The notes under the pieces are model-generated. The model worked only from the letters and a program-made list of their open reading frames with translations. It was not told the origin of the DNA and did not search any database. This document shows positions 31,667 through 42,522 of a DNA stretch of 64,000 bases, piece after piece. Made by a program: the position numbers and the translations under genes. Positions within the stretch are counted from its first letter, which is position 1; every line of letters starts with the position of its first letter. This DNA comes from Eutreptiella sp. 'Long Island Sound 2002'. Lineage: Eukaryota > Euglenozoa > Euglenophyceae > Eutreptiales > Eutreptiaceae. Location of the stretch: contig OZ038383.1 in assembly GCA_964036045.1 (NCBI GenBank), positions 13,470,430-13,534,429 of the forward strand. Reading direction: 5' to 3'.

Positions 31667-32909
31667 CCCATGTCCCAATTGTGGAATTCAAAGCGCTAGA
31701 CTAAGTCTACCGCGTATGTATTGCTCATGGTATGTTTGGCAAAGAGATCCATGAGTGCACTCCCATTTTCATGGGGCATGTAGATACGAGTGGCGAAGGT
31801 ATCTCCATGCGCCAGATTGGGGATCCAAGTGGGGGAATTGTTCGCAAATGGTTCCAATCATTTGTGTATTGAATCATGAGCGGATATCATGGGTGAGCAT
31901 AGAGATATACTATCATGACAACTTTGTATTTGGACATATTTTCATGTTTTTGACCTCAATTTTTGCTCATTTTTGTGTTTTATGTGCTCAACTTGTCGGC
32001 TAACAGTAAAGTGCCTAGAGATCCGTGAACTAGGGTATGTTGCTTATATGTTGGCATATGCTTCGGTGTTGTACCTCACCATATGCCAGATCACGTGGTC
32101 ACTTTGGCTTGGCACACGAGGCCTCACAAAATTAGGTCTCAAACTCATGGGCTGACTTGTGAAGCATGCCATGTACATAAGCGGAGAGGTTTCGGAGCCA
32201 ATGATGGGATATTTTTGGGCATGGACCTTTGGTCTATATCACCCTTGTAAATTACTATCCGGTTTGACACATGCATGGAGCATTTGAATATTTGCCGTGT
32301 GCATTTTTGAGTATATAATTGAATTTTGGGCATTATGGTGTGATTTGCCTGATTTTGTCATGATGTGAGGTCATCTTCATGGGGCAGTTCTCCAAGCCCA
32401 TTCGACTCCAAGTACAACCAACTATATGTCAGGGTAGGGCATGGTCCTGAGTGCCACTCTAAGCCATGACACGCCACCTCCCCTATTGGGCTAGGATTTA
32501 GAGGCTTGGGAGTGAACACATTTTTGGGGTTTGTGTAGTGACTTTTGACACATGGCATTCAGCCATCTCATTTGACCTGATTCAGGGCAACATGTTGGTG
32601 AGTCAAGGGAAGGTCTTGAGTCCAGGGAATGAGGGGTTTATGGCTGTGAATGTGTATGTTTACCTCTTTCCCCAACTTTGCTTCATATGTGTTCATATGC
32701 TAATTTCAGGGCTTTCTTCCTTGGTGCAATTCTTGTACATGCCTGCCACCGTGGGAAGACCGGTGTGCTGAACGGAAGCCCGCATCGTGGATTGGATTGT
32801 GAATCCGGTTATTGCTGCATTTGTGGGATCTGATTGCTGTTCAGGGTTGAAGGAGGATTGTATTTTCTATTTTCTATATTTTTGGATTTTGGACCCTGGA
32901 TTTTGATAA
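31667..32909 (+). other. Leader of element B
   Basis: 1.2 kb of AT-rich DNA between the repeated LTR sequence and Gag, without a coding frame I trust. It may include the remaining part of a longer LTR. A pyrimidine stretch ending TAATTTCAG at 32709 could be a splice acceptor ahead of Gag. Confidence 0.4.
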
Positions 32910-35900
32910 ATGCAATCGTTGATCAGGAGCAAGTCGGCAGGGGTAACAGGCGGAAGGGGCACAGCGGGGGCCGGTCCTGGTAGGGACCTTCTTTATGGTA
33001 GCAGAGGCGTACCTGCTGCCCCTACCTACCGCCGACCCGGGGGCTTGGGCCCCTATGAGCCCTGCCCAAGTACGCCCCGGGTGCGTATTGTGGACTCGGT
33101 GGAGACCACGCCGGAGATTGGAGCCATAGAAGAACCGAGACGTTCAAGAGCATGGCGAACTCCGGAAGTTGAAGCCCGAAGAGAAGTACGACATTCGGGA
33201 AGAGGAGGACGTGACATGGAGGACCTGGTCTCCATGTGTGAGCGTCGCTGCCGAAAGGCATGCAACCTCCGCTCCGCCGCGGAGGACTCTGAGGAGGCCT
33301 GCCATTCAGGCAGCAGTGGAGGACGGGCCCGGCGCTACCGGAAGCGCTGGTCACCCAAGTCCGCGGCAAGGGACGCCGGGGCTATGGATACGGACCCTAA
33401 CCCGGTCAGGCTGTGGGAATCCGAGGGGCACTCCGAGGGCTATCGGACAGCCTATGAGCAACCCTCGGAGTCGGAGGAGACGCCCGCGCCGATCGCCAGG
33501 GCGCATACGGCCCCCGAGCCCGCCCTGAAGCACGACGCCGAGGGCTTGGAGAGGCCAGCCAGGGCCCGGACGGCACCTGTGCCCCGGCACACGGGACCAG
33601 AGACGGATGCCATAGGCGATACGCCAATGGGCGATGAGTCTGAGGCGCCGGGAACCGCGGGATGCGCTGGATCGGGCGGAAGGCACGCTGAGTGCCACTG
33701 CGAGCACGTGTCCTTCCTCATGGGCAAGTACCCAAAGATGGGGATGGACGCTATGGTGCATCGACTCGACCGCTTGGACAAAGCGAAGGACGGCCTAGAG
33801 GAGGACGTCGCCGGGATCCTGGATGACCAGTCGGCCGCGGAGAAAGACATGGAGGAGCTGCGAGCGGAACGGGACCGGTACCGGAACAAGCTGGAGCTGG
33901 CCCTGGAGAAGCAGCAGCGAGTGGTGGACAGCCTCCTCCACCTGGTGGAGGACATGTCGGGACGCCTGAAAAGGCTAGAGGAGCTACAGCCCCTCGCCTC
34001 GGGTCCGGAGCTCCCGGCAAAGCCGGCCGCGGTAGAGCTGGTGGAGCGGGTTAAGACCCTCAGGAGCGCCATGGAGAAACCCATGGGCGGCCCTGCAGAG
34101 GCACCATACGCGCCTCCGCGTGTTGACCCGGGTGCGCTGCCTTTTGTTCCCATGTTCAGCGAATCCACAATGCTCGGGGAACAAACGGCACCGGCTGGGT
34201 CCATGCGGGAAGGGCACGTAACCACGGACCCGAGGAGCCTGACGGTACAGATGTCCCACGCCGCCCAGGATCTACCGCCAACTACGAATACCCATGCAGT
34301 TTATGCGGAAGAGGAGATTCAGAGCCAGACCATGCAGGGGCGAACCATGGGAAGCGCCGACGGACATGGTCGAGGCCACCCAGGCGGAAATCTGTGGGAG
34401 AAGGACCCCACTACGGGGATATGGACAGCCGATGGAGCAAGTCCTTCCCGCATTCCAAACCCCATGGGTTCAGGCCCAACTGGACCGCACTCCATGGAGG
34501 AGAGGGATGTACGGGGAGTGTGCTCACACCCCCCGGCCACAGGTGGTATCCGTCTCGGTGGAGTAGTGGCTGGGGACGTCGGAGACGCCATCAGGATTGA
34601 CGACCTCAGGGGAATCAAAATCCCCCATTACGACGGGAACCCGTCCAACCTGGATGACTTCATCCTGGACTGGGAGGACTTCGCCGAGGAGGTCGTCGGC
34701 GAGATGCGGGGAGCGCCGCGGGACAAGTGAGTATGCCGGACATTCCCACACCGGCTGGCGCAGGACCTGAAGGAGGAGCTGCGGGATCAGATCCGGGAAG
34801 GACTGATCCGTACGGAGCAGGCCTGCCTCCAGTGGTTGGAGGATGAGGAGCGGGTGGACGCTCCGAACCAGAAGCTGGAAGACCTGTGGTCCATCCCACT
34901 GCCGCTGGACCGTGGTGAGTTGCGGGTCCGGGAGTGGAACCGGTATCTGCGGAAGTACCGCAGATGCCTCAAGCTGGTGGAGGACTGGAACGAGGCCAGC
35001 GAGATCCGCCACCTGCTGAAGGACGTCCTCCCCGGCCACTGGAAGAGGCGAGTGGAGGACGAGGAGAAGAAGCGCGCCAAAAAGCGGGTGGCGGTGAGGA
35101 TCATGGCGGCGGAAGATACCCATGCGGGTATCATGGAGTTCTTCAGGAGGAACCTGGGCGAGCCCAACCGGATGTTGGGACTGAAGAACACCGTGTACGT
35201 AGAGGTGTTTGGAGACTCCATGGGGCAAAGGTTGCTGCGCCTCAACAACGTGGAGTGGAGGCGCGGGGAGCCGCTGAGGATGCAGGTCATCTTCGCCCGC
35301 ATGAGCCTGGACGAGATCGTGAAGTACATCACGGTGGGGTTGAAGCTCAATGCGAAGAACGAGGCCCACGTGCAGGATGGACATGGTCATGGACAACGAG
35401 GATACCGAGAAGACCGCCATCATCGGGAGATCCAGGAGGACACGGCCAACTCCGCGGAGGATGGTAGTGGAAGTGGTCAAGACCACTGGACCGGGTCCCG
35501 GGAGGATCACGAGGAGGCCCATTTCTTCGCGTTTGTGGCACACAACGTGAGGAACCATGGGCAGGATCGGTCCAGATGGAGCCAGGTGGGACCCAAGAAG
35601 AGCAGAGAGCCAAGGAGGATCGGGAACCCACCACTCTCGTTCCGAGAGTACAGGTCTCAGCACGACGGGTGCTTGGTCTGTTATGGCAAGGGAGAAAACA
35701 ATGCACACGACCACCGTCAGTGCAAGGTGTATGAGGCGGACAAGAAGGCCTACTTCGCCGCCCACCCCGAGAAGAAGCCCAAGGAGCAGCGGATTTCCGA
35801 TTGAAAGGCGAAGGGCGGAGACGGGGGAAAAGGCCAAAGCAAAGGCCAAGGGAAAGGCGGAGGAAGAGGCTATGGTGGTGGACCTGGCCAAGACCGACGA

Positions 35901-36026
35901 GTGAGGTCGATCGAGGAGGTTGCTGAGGACATGTTGAGGACATTGGCGGAACTCAAAGCCCAGCAACGTGGTGGACAAAGTCCTGGCGGATCGCAGCCGG
36001 AAGGGGCTGCGGGAAGCCAAGTCTAG
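32910..36026 (+). pseudogene. gag: Gag of element B, two in-frame TGA codons, ending at TAG
   Basis: A single frame runs from 32910 to TAG 36024-36026 and is interrupted by TGA at 34728-34730 and 35802-35804. The N-terminal half is rich in charged and Pro/Gly residues with a coiled coil (EKDMEELRAERDRYRNKLEL, then leucine-rich). The capsid-like region begins near PHYDGNPSNLDDFILDWEDF and continues across the first TGA. It aligns by eye with the uninterrupted Gag of element C there, so the TGA is a nonsense change rather than a gene end. The variant zinc knuckle CLVCYGKGENNAHDHRQC is shared with C. After the second TGA the frame encodes a Gly/Lys-rich tail. The final TAG matches the position of the gag/pol stop in C. 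Confidence 0.65.
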
Positions 36027-39000
36027 AGAAGCCCCCACGGGAGTGGGACCTCGGAGGTCTCTCCTCTGAAAATCAGTGGAATCCCTGAGAAAGCGAAGGC
36101 ACATCGGGTGCCGAAGAAGGCTCCAGAAGAGCCACAACCACTGAGTTTCGCCACTCCCAACCCCTGGAGCGCCCTGCCAAGGGAAGTACATGAGGGTACG
36201 GGACATGGCAAGAAGGAAGGAGCGACCACGGAGAGCCCCGTGGACGGGCAGGACCAACCCAAGATCTACACCATCCGTGACCATACCTTTGAAGTCCTGA
36301 TGCACCCGGACGTGCTAGAGTTGCATGCCGTGAGAGTCGTCCATACACCTCATGGCGACGAGCGGCAGTTGCACTTGAAAGTGCGAGTACGGTGCGGACG
36401 AGAGGAGAAGGTGGTGGATGTGTTGGTGGATACGGGTGCCCAGGTGAGCCTGGTCCGGAGAGGGTTGTTCAAGGAGGAATTCCTGCAGCCCAGCCGGAGA
36501 CCGGTCCGCCTGAAGGTCGCCAACGGAGAGATTATGGGTGGTGGCACCCATGAGGCCACTATCAGTATGGAATTCTGGGAGCATGAGCGCTTGAACCGCC
36601 CTGATCAGGCGAAGAGAAGCACTCTATCCGGGAACTTCTATGTGGCCGACATTACAGATTGGGATATGATCATGGGGTATGACTTCATGGTGGCAAACGC
36701 TATTGGAGCCCTTCCCCATCGTGCAACGCTGGTCCGGGAGGATGATGAATGCCTCACATGGCTGTCTACGGACTATGCATGCGGATCATCCCAATGGAAT
36801 GCTGAGGAAGAGGATCGGATCGTCCAAGCGGTGCAAGCTGTGGGTGCCAAGTCCAGAGGAGACCGTGGAGTTCAGCTCATGGAGTATGGAATGGCGCCGC
36901 AGGTGTATGCCAGGATGATCCAGACGCGGGGAGCCGAAGAGCCCGAGACGGACATCTTCGCTTCCCGGGATGCCCCACTTTTGCGGAAGTGTAGGAGGCA
37001 TTGGCATCGAGGAGACTCAGCCTGGCATAGGCATTGGGGTTTGAAGGAGTGGGGACCCATGTATTGGCATGGCTCCCTGGACAATACCAGACGTACGGTG
37101 GAGAAGATCATCGCGGATAGGGCGAAGGTGATCCTGGTCATAACGGGCATAGGATCCACCCCATGTCCGCTGGAGGGTCTCAAGTCGACGCTGGACTCCA
37201 TCATCCTGAACGAGATGTCATTCGAGCCAGAGGAGGAGTTGTTCATCGACGCCATGGGTGTATCAATGCCCTCCCCGGGTCAAGCGTGGGGTACCAAGGC
37301 TTTCCTGGTGGATGGGGCGCAAGCCCAGCCCACAGGTGATGAAGCATTCATCCGTAGGGTGGAGGCGGTGCCCATGAAGGTCATGTTCGAGCCCAAGGAG
37401 GGGACGGATCAGACAGTTGACGGCATTGACATCCTATCCCACGCCGAGATCGACGACGTCGTCAACTACATGCGGATGGGGATGCACGACCGTGTGGCAG
37501 CCAAGAAGAGGCAGGCCATGGTCACATCTCCGCATTGGTGGGATGACAAGATGTTGGTCACCGGCAAGTACGAGAAGGACGAGTTCGTGGCGAGGGTCAT
37601 GGATCACATCGCGGACCAATACGATGGTCCGGTTGGGTCGGACCCACCGACATGGGATTTTCCAAGAATGGGTGCCGATAGCGACAGTCACCAGCCCGAT
37701 GCCGCAAATTTCCGAAGATTATCGGTGGGAAGAGCTCCCCACGACAATGAAGACGGCATATCGGACGAGGAGAAGTCGGAATCGGACCCAGAAGAGGCTT
37801 ATACCGCAGTGCGGTCGGTTGTATCTATACCGAAGCAAGCGGCGGAAGAGGCCCAGGAGAACCCGAAGGTCGCCGAGCTGAAGGAGAGGCTGATCAATGC
37901 CTATCCGCGGCTATTCAGTGGCGTCGCCAACAAGAACCCTCCAGATCGTGGGAGGTTTGGCACAGCTAAGATCAAGCTGAAGCCGAGCCCCAAGATCTAT
38001 CGTCATCGGGAGTACCAACTTCAGGGCGATCGGGCCGAGGCCATGAAGAAGCTGTTGGCCGAGTTCATTGAGCGGGGATGGATCGAACCCTCCGACAGTG
38101 AGTGGGCCAGCCCAGCCTTCATCGTGCCCAAAAAGGAGAAGGGCGGGTGGAGGTTGGTGGTTGATTACAGAGGTTTGAACGAGCAGACCGAGCACGACTC
38201 GTACTCGCTTCCCCTGATCGACTCCATCCTCCAAAAACAACAGAAAAAGCGGATTTTCACGGTGTTGGACCTGAAACATGGTTATCACCAGATGCCGCTA
38301 TACCCGGACTCCAGGCCCTGCACAGCGATGTCGACGCCGCTGGGGCCCATGCAGTGGAAAGTGGTGCCTATGGGCGCCAAGAATGGCAACGCCGCTTTCC
38401 AGCGCATGATGGAGGACCTACTCGGTCCTGTCCGGGACTGTGCCGATCCCTTCGTGGATGACATCATCATCGGGTCCGGCACGGAGAACATGACTGAGGG
38501 CGAGCTCATCGACGCGCATGAGAAGGATCTGCGCCGAGTGCTCATCGAGTTGGACAAGCACAACATGGTGTGCAAGCCCACCACAGCCTCACTCTTCGTG
38601 AAGGAAGTGGAGTTTGCGGGTCACGTGGTTGGTCACGGGCAACGCCGTCCCATGCCTGGGAAGCTGGCGTTCCTGCACCACTGGGAGAAGCCCCAGACCA
38701 TCAGCGAACTCCGGTCCTTCATGGGGTTCTGCAATTACTATTCGGGCTATGTCCGGATGTATGCAGAACTCTCGGGGCCGCTGCACAAGATGCTGCAGGT
38801 GGGGAAGTTCGATGGCCGGAAGGGGAGCAAGAAGAAGCTTGCCTGGACCCCTGAAGCCGAAGATGCGTTCAGCCGCCTGAAGGAGCGACTCCTGGGGCAG
38901 CTGGGCCTATTCTTGGTGGACCCCGACAAGGGATTCGTGCTACGGACGGACGCCTCGGACTATGCTGTGGGGGCAGTCCTCCAGCAGATCCGGGACGACG

Positions 39001-41093
39001 GGTCACACGTACCCGTGGCGTTTTGGAGTCGGATCCTGGCCGAGGGCCAACGCCGCACCTGGACCGCGAGGGAGAAGGAGACGCACGCCATTGTTTGTGC
39101 GGCCAGGAAGTGGTCTGGCCACATCGGAATGCAACCGGTGGTGGTTTGCACCGACCATCAGTCCTTGCAGAGCTGGCACAAGGAGCACGTCGACAACCCC
39201 TCGGGACCGGCGGCAAGGAGGGCCCGATGGCATGAGACGTTCGCCAAGTTCGATCTCAGCGTCGTATACGTCCCGGGAAAGGACAACACTGTGGCAAATT
39301 GCCTCAGTCGATGGGCCTACCCCGCGGGCAAGGCTTGGATGGACATATCCAGCCATGGGAACGCCGAGGAAACCGAGGAGGCCAAGCGCATAATCGAGAT
39401 GGAGAAGGCCATGGAGCAAGAGGGGGTCAAGTGCTTTGTGGTGATGGCAAACCGTACGGACCTAGCCAAGTTCCGGGGTGCCCGCGTCCAAGCGGTTCGA
39501 GAGGAAAACCTCGAGCAATGGATGGTGGCCCCTGTAGAGCTAGTCAGGTCGGTGCTCACAGGGGACTGGTCGGATGACTACGCGGCATCCGAGCACTGGA
39601 GCAAGTACTGGAATGCCGTGAGCGCCCCGTCGGACGACGAGTGGCCTGAGGGCTTGACCGAGGATGGGGACAAGTTGTTCCTCAAGGACAAGCTGCTGGT
39701 GCCCGAGAACCGAGTGGAGGAGCTCATTGACCATTGGCACAACGCTCAGCTCATGCATCCTGGCCGAGACAAGATGCAGCAGGACCTGGAGTGGCGTTTC
39801 AAGTTCCCTCCGGGGTACTACGCCATCCTGGATAGGTACTGCAGCGACTGTGCCTTGTGTCGGGCCACGAAGAGCCCCAACCACTCCACAGCGGGCAATC
39901 CGGTGTACACGGCTATACCGGAGGCCCCCATGCGGTCCGTGGCCATGGATGTATTCGCCATGCCTGAGGTCACCGTGGAAGGAGAGACCTACGACTGTGT
40001 CATCCTGGCGGTGGATAGGCACTGTGGGTATATCGTGGCGGTCCCTGGCAAGAAGTCCAAGAAGAAGGACAAGAAGGACAAGCATGGAGTGGGGCTGCAG
40101 GCCAAGACCGTCGCTAATGCCATGATCAGGCATTGGCTGACGATTTTTGATGTCCCAGCTGTCATCTGCAGCGATCGGGGCAGTCAATTTGTGGGGACGT
40201 GGTTCAAGACGATGTGCAAGCACATGGGCATTCGACATGCCAAGACCGTGGCGTACCACAGCCGGTCGAATGGCCGGGCTGAGGTTGCCGGGCGGCAGAT
40301 GTTCGAGAAGTTCCGCCAGCTGCACATCGACGAACCGGGCCGGAACTGGTACAATTCGCTGTGGAGAGTGCTCCAAGCGTACCATGACCTTCCGGGACCC
40401 ACTAGACTGTCGCCCCATCGTATCCTGTTCCTACGGGATCGAGTGTCACGCACTCTCCCGTGGTTGAACCATGGCAAAGTGGCCCGGGATGCGAACGCTA
40501 TGATGGCTGAGGCGGACGACACGGCGGCCAAGGTGTGCAAGGCACTTCAGGACGAGCATGACAAGAGGGCCAAGTACTTCAAGCAGGCAAAGGTCCAGAA
40601 GTATGCTCTCCAAGACACCGTGTGGGTGGAGCGGCACCACAAGGATGTCCTGTCCAGGCATCGGCAGGCGTCTTGGTATGTGCCGGGGGTAATCGTGCGG
40701 AAGGTCGGGCAGGATGTGTATGCGGTTCGTGTGGGGGATAACAAGATCCTGGACCGCGACGATACCCAGCTTCGTCCCCGAGCACCAGACCCCAGCGGAC
40801 GTCCCGTCACCTTCGAGTTCACGGCCGGCGATGTGGACTCGGACGACGAGGGTGAGGACGACGACTTCACCGCTGAGAAGATCCTGGCGGACAAGCCGGA
40901 CCCGGGCACGCCTGGGGGTAGGCTTTATAAAGTCCGTTGGAAGGGATTCGCCGCATCCAGGGATTCGTGGGAGCCTCCGAGGAGTTTCGTGCCGAGGTAT
41001 ACCACGGTCTGGATGGACTGCCTGAAGAAAAAGAATATTTCTTTGGATGTCAAGGACGTGTTGGTCCATTTGGTTGCTGCTGTAGCACCGTAA
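36027..41093 (+). CDS. pol: Pol of element B: protease, methylase-like domain, RT, RNase H, integrase, chromodomain
   Basis: One uninterrupted frame of about 1690 codons (first Met 36108), in the same frame as Gag. Domains: protease VLVDTGAQVSLV (about 36417-36455); a region containing ETDIFASRD and VEKIIADRAKVILVITG (36940-37210), related to an adenine-methylase fold; RT with LDLKHGYHQMPL and FVDD (38451-38462); RNase H with LRTDASDYAVGAVL and HQSLQSW; integrase with a His/Cys finger (HWHNAQLMHPG to CALC) and catalytic Asp, Asp, Glu in DVFAMPEV..VDRHCGY, CSDRGSQF and NGRAEVAGR; and a chromodomain (AEKILADKPD, YKVRWKGFAASRDSWEP) at about 40870-41000. The coding sequence looks functional even though Gag has two stops. 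Confidence 0.85.
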   Translation, partial: RSPHGSGTSEVSPLKISGIPEKAKAHRVPKKAPEEPQPLSFATPNPWSALPREVHEGTGHGKKEGATTESPVDGQDQPKIYTIRDHTFEVLMHPDVLELHAVRVVHTPHGDERQLHLKVRVRCGREEKVVDVLVDTGAQVSLVRRGLFKEEFLQPSRRPVRLKVANGEIMGGGTHEATISMEFWEHERLNRPDQAKRSTLSGNFYVADITDWDMIMGYDFMVANAIGALPHRATLVREDDECLTWLSTDYACGSSQWNAEEEDRIVQAVQAVGAKSRGDRGVQLMEYGMAPQVYARMIQTRGAEEPETDIFASRDAPLLRKCRRHWHRGDSAWHRHWGLKEWGPMYWHGSLDNTRRTVEKIIADRAKVILVITGIGSTPCPLEGLKSTLDSIILNEMSFEPEEELFIDAMGVSMPSPGQAWGTKAFLVDGAQAQPTGDEAFIRRVEAVPMKVMFEPKEGTDQTVDGIDILSHAEIDDVVNYMRMGMHDRVAAKKRQAMVTSPHWWDDKMLVTGKYEKDEFVARVMDHIADQYDGPVGSDPPTWDFPRMGADSDSHQPDAANFRRLSVGRAPHDNEDGISDEEKSESDPEEAYTAVRSVVSIPKQAAEEAQENPKVAELKERLINAYPRLFSGVANKNPPDRGRFGTAKIKLKPSPKIYRHREYQLQGDRAEAMKKLLAEFIERGWIEPSDSEWASPAFIVPKKEKGGWRLVVDYRGLNEQTEHDSYSLPLIDSILQKQQKKRIFTVLDLKHGYHQMPLYPDSRPCTAMSTPLGPMQWKVVPMGAKNGNAAFQRMMEDLLGPVRDCADPFVDDIIIGSGTENMTEGELIDAHEKDLRRVLIELDKHNMVCKPTTASLFVKEVEFAGHVVGHGQRRPMPGKLAFLHHWEKPQTISELRSFMGFCNYYSGYVRMYAELSGPLHKMLQVGKFDGRKGSKKKLAWTPEAEDAFSRLKERLLGQLGLFLVDPDKGFVLRTDASDYAVGAVLQQIRDDGSHVPVAFWSRILAEGQRRTWTAREKETHAIVCAARKWSGHIGMQPVVVCTDHQSLQSWHKEHVDNPSGPAARRARWHETFAKFDLSVVYVPGKDNTVANCLSRWAYPAGKAWMDISSHGNAEETEEAKRIIEMEKAMEQEGVKCFVVMANRTDLAKFRGARVQAVREENLEQWMVAPVELVRSVLTGDWSDDYAASEHWSKYWNAVSAPSDDEWPEGLTEDGDKLFLKDKLLVPENRVEELIDHWHNAQLMHPGRDKMQQDLEWRFKFPPGYYAILDRYCSDCALCRATKSPNHSTAGNPVYTAIPEAPMRSVAMDVFAMPEVTVEGETYDCVILAVDRHCGYIVAVPGKKSKKKDKKDKHGVGLQAKTVANAMIRHWLTIFDVPAVICSDRGSQFVGTWFKTMCKHMGIRHAKTVAYHSRSNGRAEVAGRQMFEKFRQLHIDEPGRNWYNSLWRVLQAYHDLPGPTRLSPHRILFLRDRVSRTLPWLNHGKVARDANAMMAEADDTAAKVCKALQDEHDKRAKYFKQAKVQKYALQDTVWVERHHKDVLSRHRQASWYVPGVIVRKVGQDVYAVRVGDNKILDRDDTQLRPRAPDPSGRPVTFEFTAGDVDSDDEGEDDDFTAEKILADKPDPGTPGGRLYKVRWKGFAASRDSWEPPRSFVPRYTTVWMDCLKKKNISLDVKDVLVHLVAAVAP

Positions 41094-41488
41094 AGGATCC
41101 CCCTTGGCATTTTTGTTTGTTTCTGTGCTTGGGAGACGGGTGAGGGCGTTCATCCGGGGACTTTTGGGCCTTGGTTGGCCATATACCCCCTTCACTCGAT
41201 CTCCACGTATATATTTCATCGTGGTATACGTATTTAGATCGATCGACGACGTTTCTCTATCTTTGATCCCCTTGGTCCATGTTGTAGATCAAGAGGAGAC
41301 CGGATATGGCGTAGGGCACCGATTATCAGTGTCCTCACCCCTCCCTTGGGGCGTGGGGGACGCCTACGACGTGTGTGGGGCCTCCATGTGTCCTTGGGAC
41401 ATGGGGGGGGGGGGGTTGGAGCCCATTGGGGTCCTCCCGCCCTCTCTTCAATGACTTCCGAGCGGTAACAACGCTCTGAGAAGGGGGG
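41094..41488 (+). other. 3' untranslated region and polypurine tract of element B
   Basis: 395 bases between the pol stop and the 3' LTR. It ends in CTGAGAAGGGGGG directly before the LTR start TGAAGCC, a polypurine tract of the usual kind. A G run of 13 lies near 41404-41416. Confidence 0.7.
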
Positions 41489-42522
41489 TGAAGCCGGTTC
41501 GGACCCCCGTGGCCATCTTTGGGTCACTTGGGGTGTGTATCTATGTGCCGGCAAGCCGCCATTGGCTGATATCATACTCTCCCATCCACCTGACCTAACC
41601 CGATGTGATAGTGTGACAGGTTGGGCCATTCCGGCTATGAACGGCCATATTCCGTACCGAGGCGCCGCCAGCGGAGATTTATATATCGGAATATCAGGAA
41701 TCAACAGGGTTTTATTATCATAATGTTTCCGTAATTTTTCAGCCTTTCGTTCTGATGGTCAATGTATCGGCGACTGTCAGTTGGCTCGCGATTTTGCGGT
41801 AACCGATTGGTTAACTGTTATTTCCAGATATTTTGGCGGAAACTCCGATGAAGGGTCAGATTTCATCAGTAAAGGGATCGTTGCTTCCGCAATTTTCTAA
41901 ATATGCACTCGAAATTTTATTCTGAATTTTTCGCGATGTCGAAATCAGTTTTTCGACTTCGACATCGCCGCACTTGATTTGGTCTTCTTCGAGTGGTCGT
42001 ACTCCTTTCCCTATGCCCAAATCAGGTTTCCCTTATACTTGTCACCCATTTGACTTGAAGATATAAGGGAAACAAAAGTGAATCGTGGGACCACTTTGAA
42101 GGGCCATATCTACGCGCGAGTGTGAGGAAAGAGAATAAGGAAGGTTGCGTTGCAAGCGCCTTGGTCTCAACTCAATTTAGGAAGCATCAAACGCCTTTGG
42201 TGTGTACACATGCCCGGTGTGTCAAGGGATAAGGGCCAAGAGGGTAGAAAGTGGTTTACAACTCTTGGGCCATGTAACCGAATATTTTATTGCAACTTTC
42301 GAGTGTACCGCATGAGTGTTGGGGTTGCATAGATACTTTCCTTGGGCTCTCACGTATTCTTAACGTGAAGTTATGTCCATGGAGGGGCATGGCATACCAT
42401 GGTGGGAGCCACTTTTGAGGGTATGTGTTATATGCATGGTATGTGCTTCGATATGCTCACGCCCATGTTATATATCTTCGTGTGGCCGAAGAGATGGGGA
42501 GCCACACGTGACAAGGGCTTTG
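41489..42522 (+). repeat. 3' LTR of element B
   Basis: Matches 30633-31666 over 1034 bp with about 15 single-base differences by eye. The similarity stops at GGGCTTTG, after which coding sequence of element A resumes. Confidence 0.8.

Larger units (their letters stand above)
30633..42522 (+). mobile_element. LTR retrotransposon B (chromovirus), inserted in pol of element A
   Basis: Two 1034-bp copies of one sequence flank it (30633-31666 and 41489-42522), with about 1-2 percent differences by eye. It encodes Gag, protease, a methylase-like domain, RT, RNase H, integrase and a C-terminal chromodomain, all in one frame. A polypurine tract (GAGAAGGGGGG) precedes the 3' LTR. The LTR begins TGAAGC like those of C and D. 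No clean target duplication is seen: the left flank is GTTC, and no GTTC follows 42522. Either the 3' LTR is truncated, or the junction has changed. Confidence 0.8.

Noticed and set aside
34524-36305. Minus-strand open frame of about 590 codons
   Set aside because: It lies opposite the Gag of element B, which has coiled-coil, capsid-like and zinc-knuckle features on the plus strand.
42399-42522. ATG at 42399 as the start of the element A methylase-RT protein
   Set aside because: These bases belong to the 3' LTR of B; the A coding sequence begins only after the LTR end.
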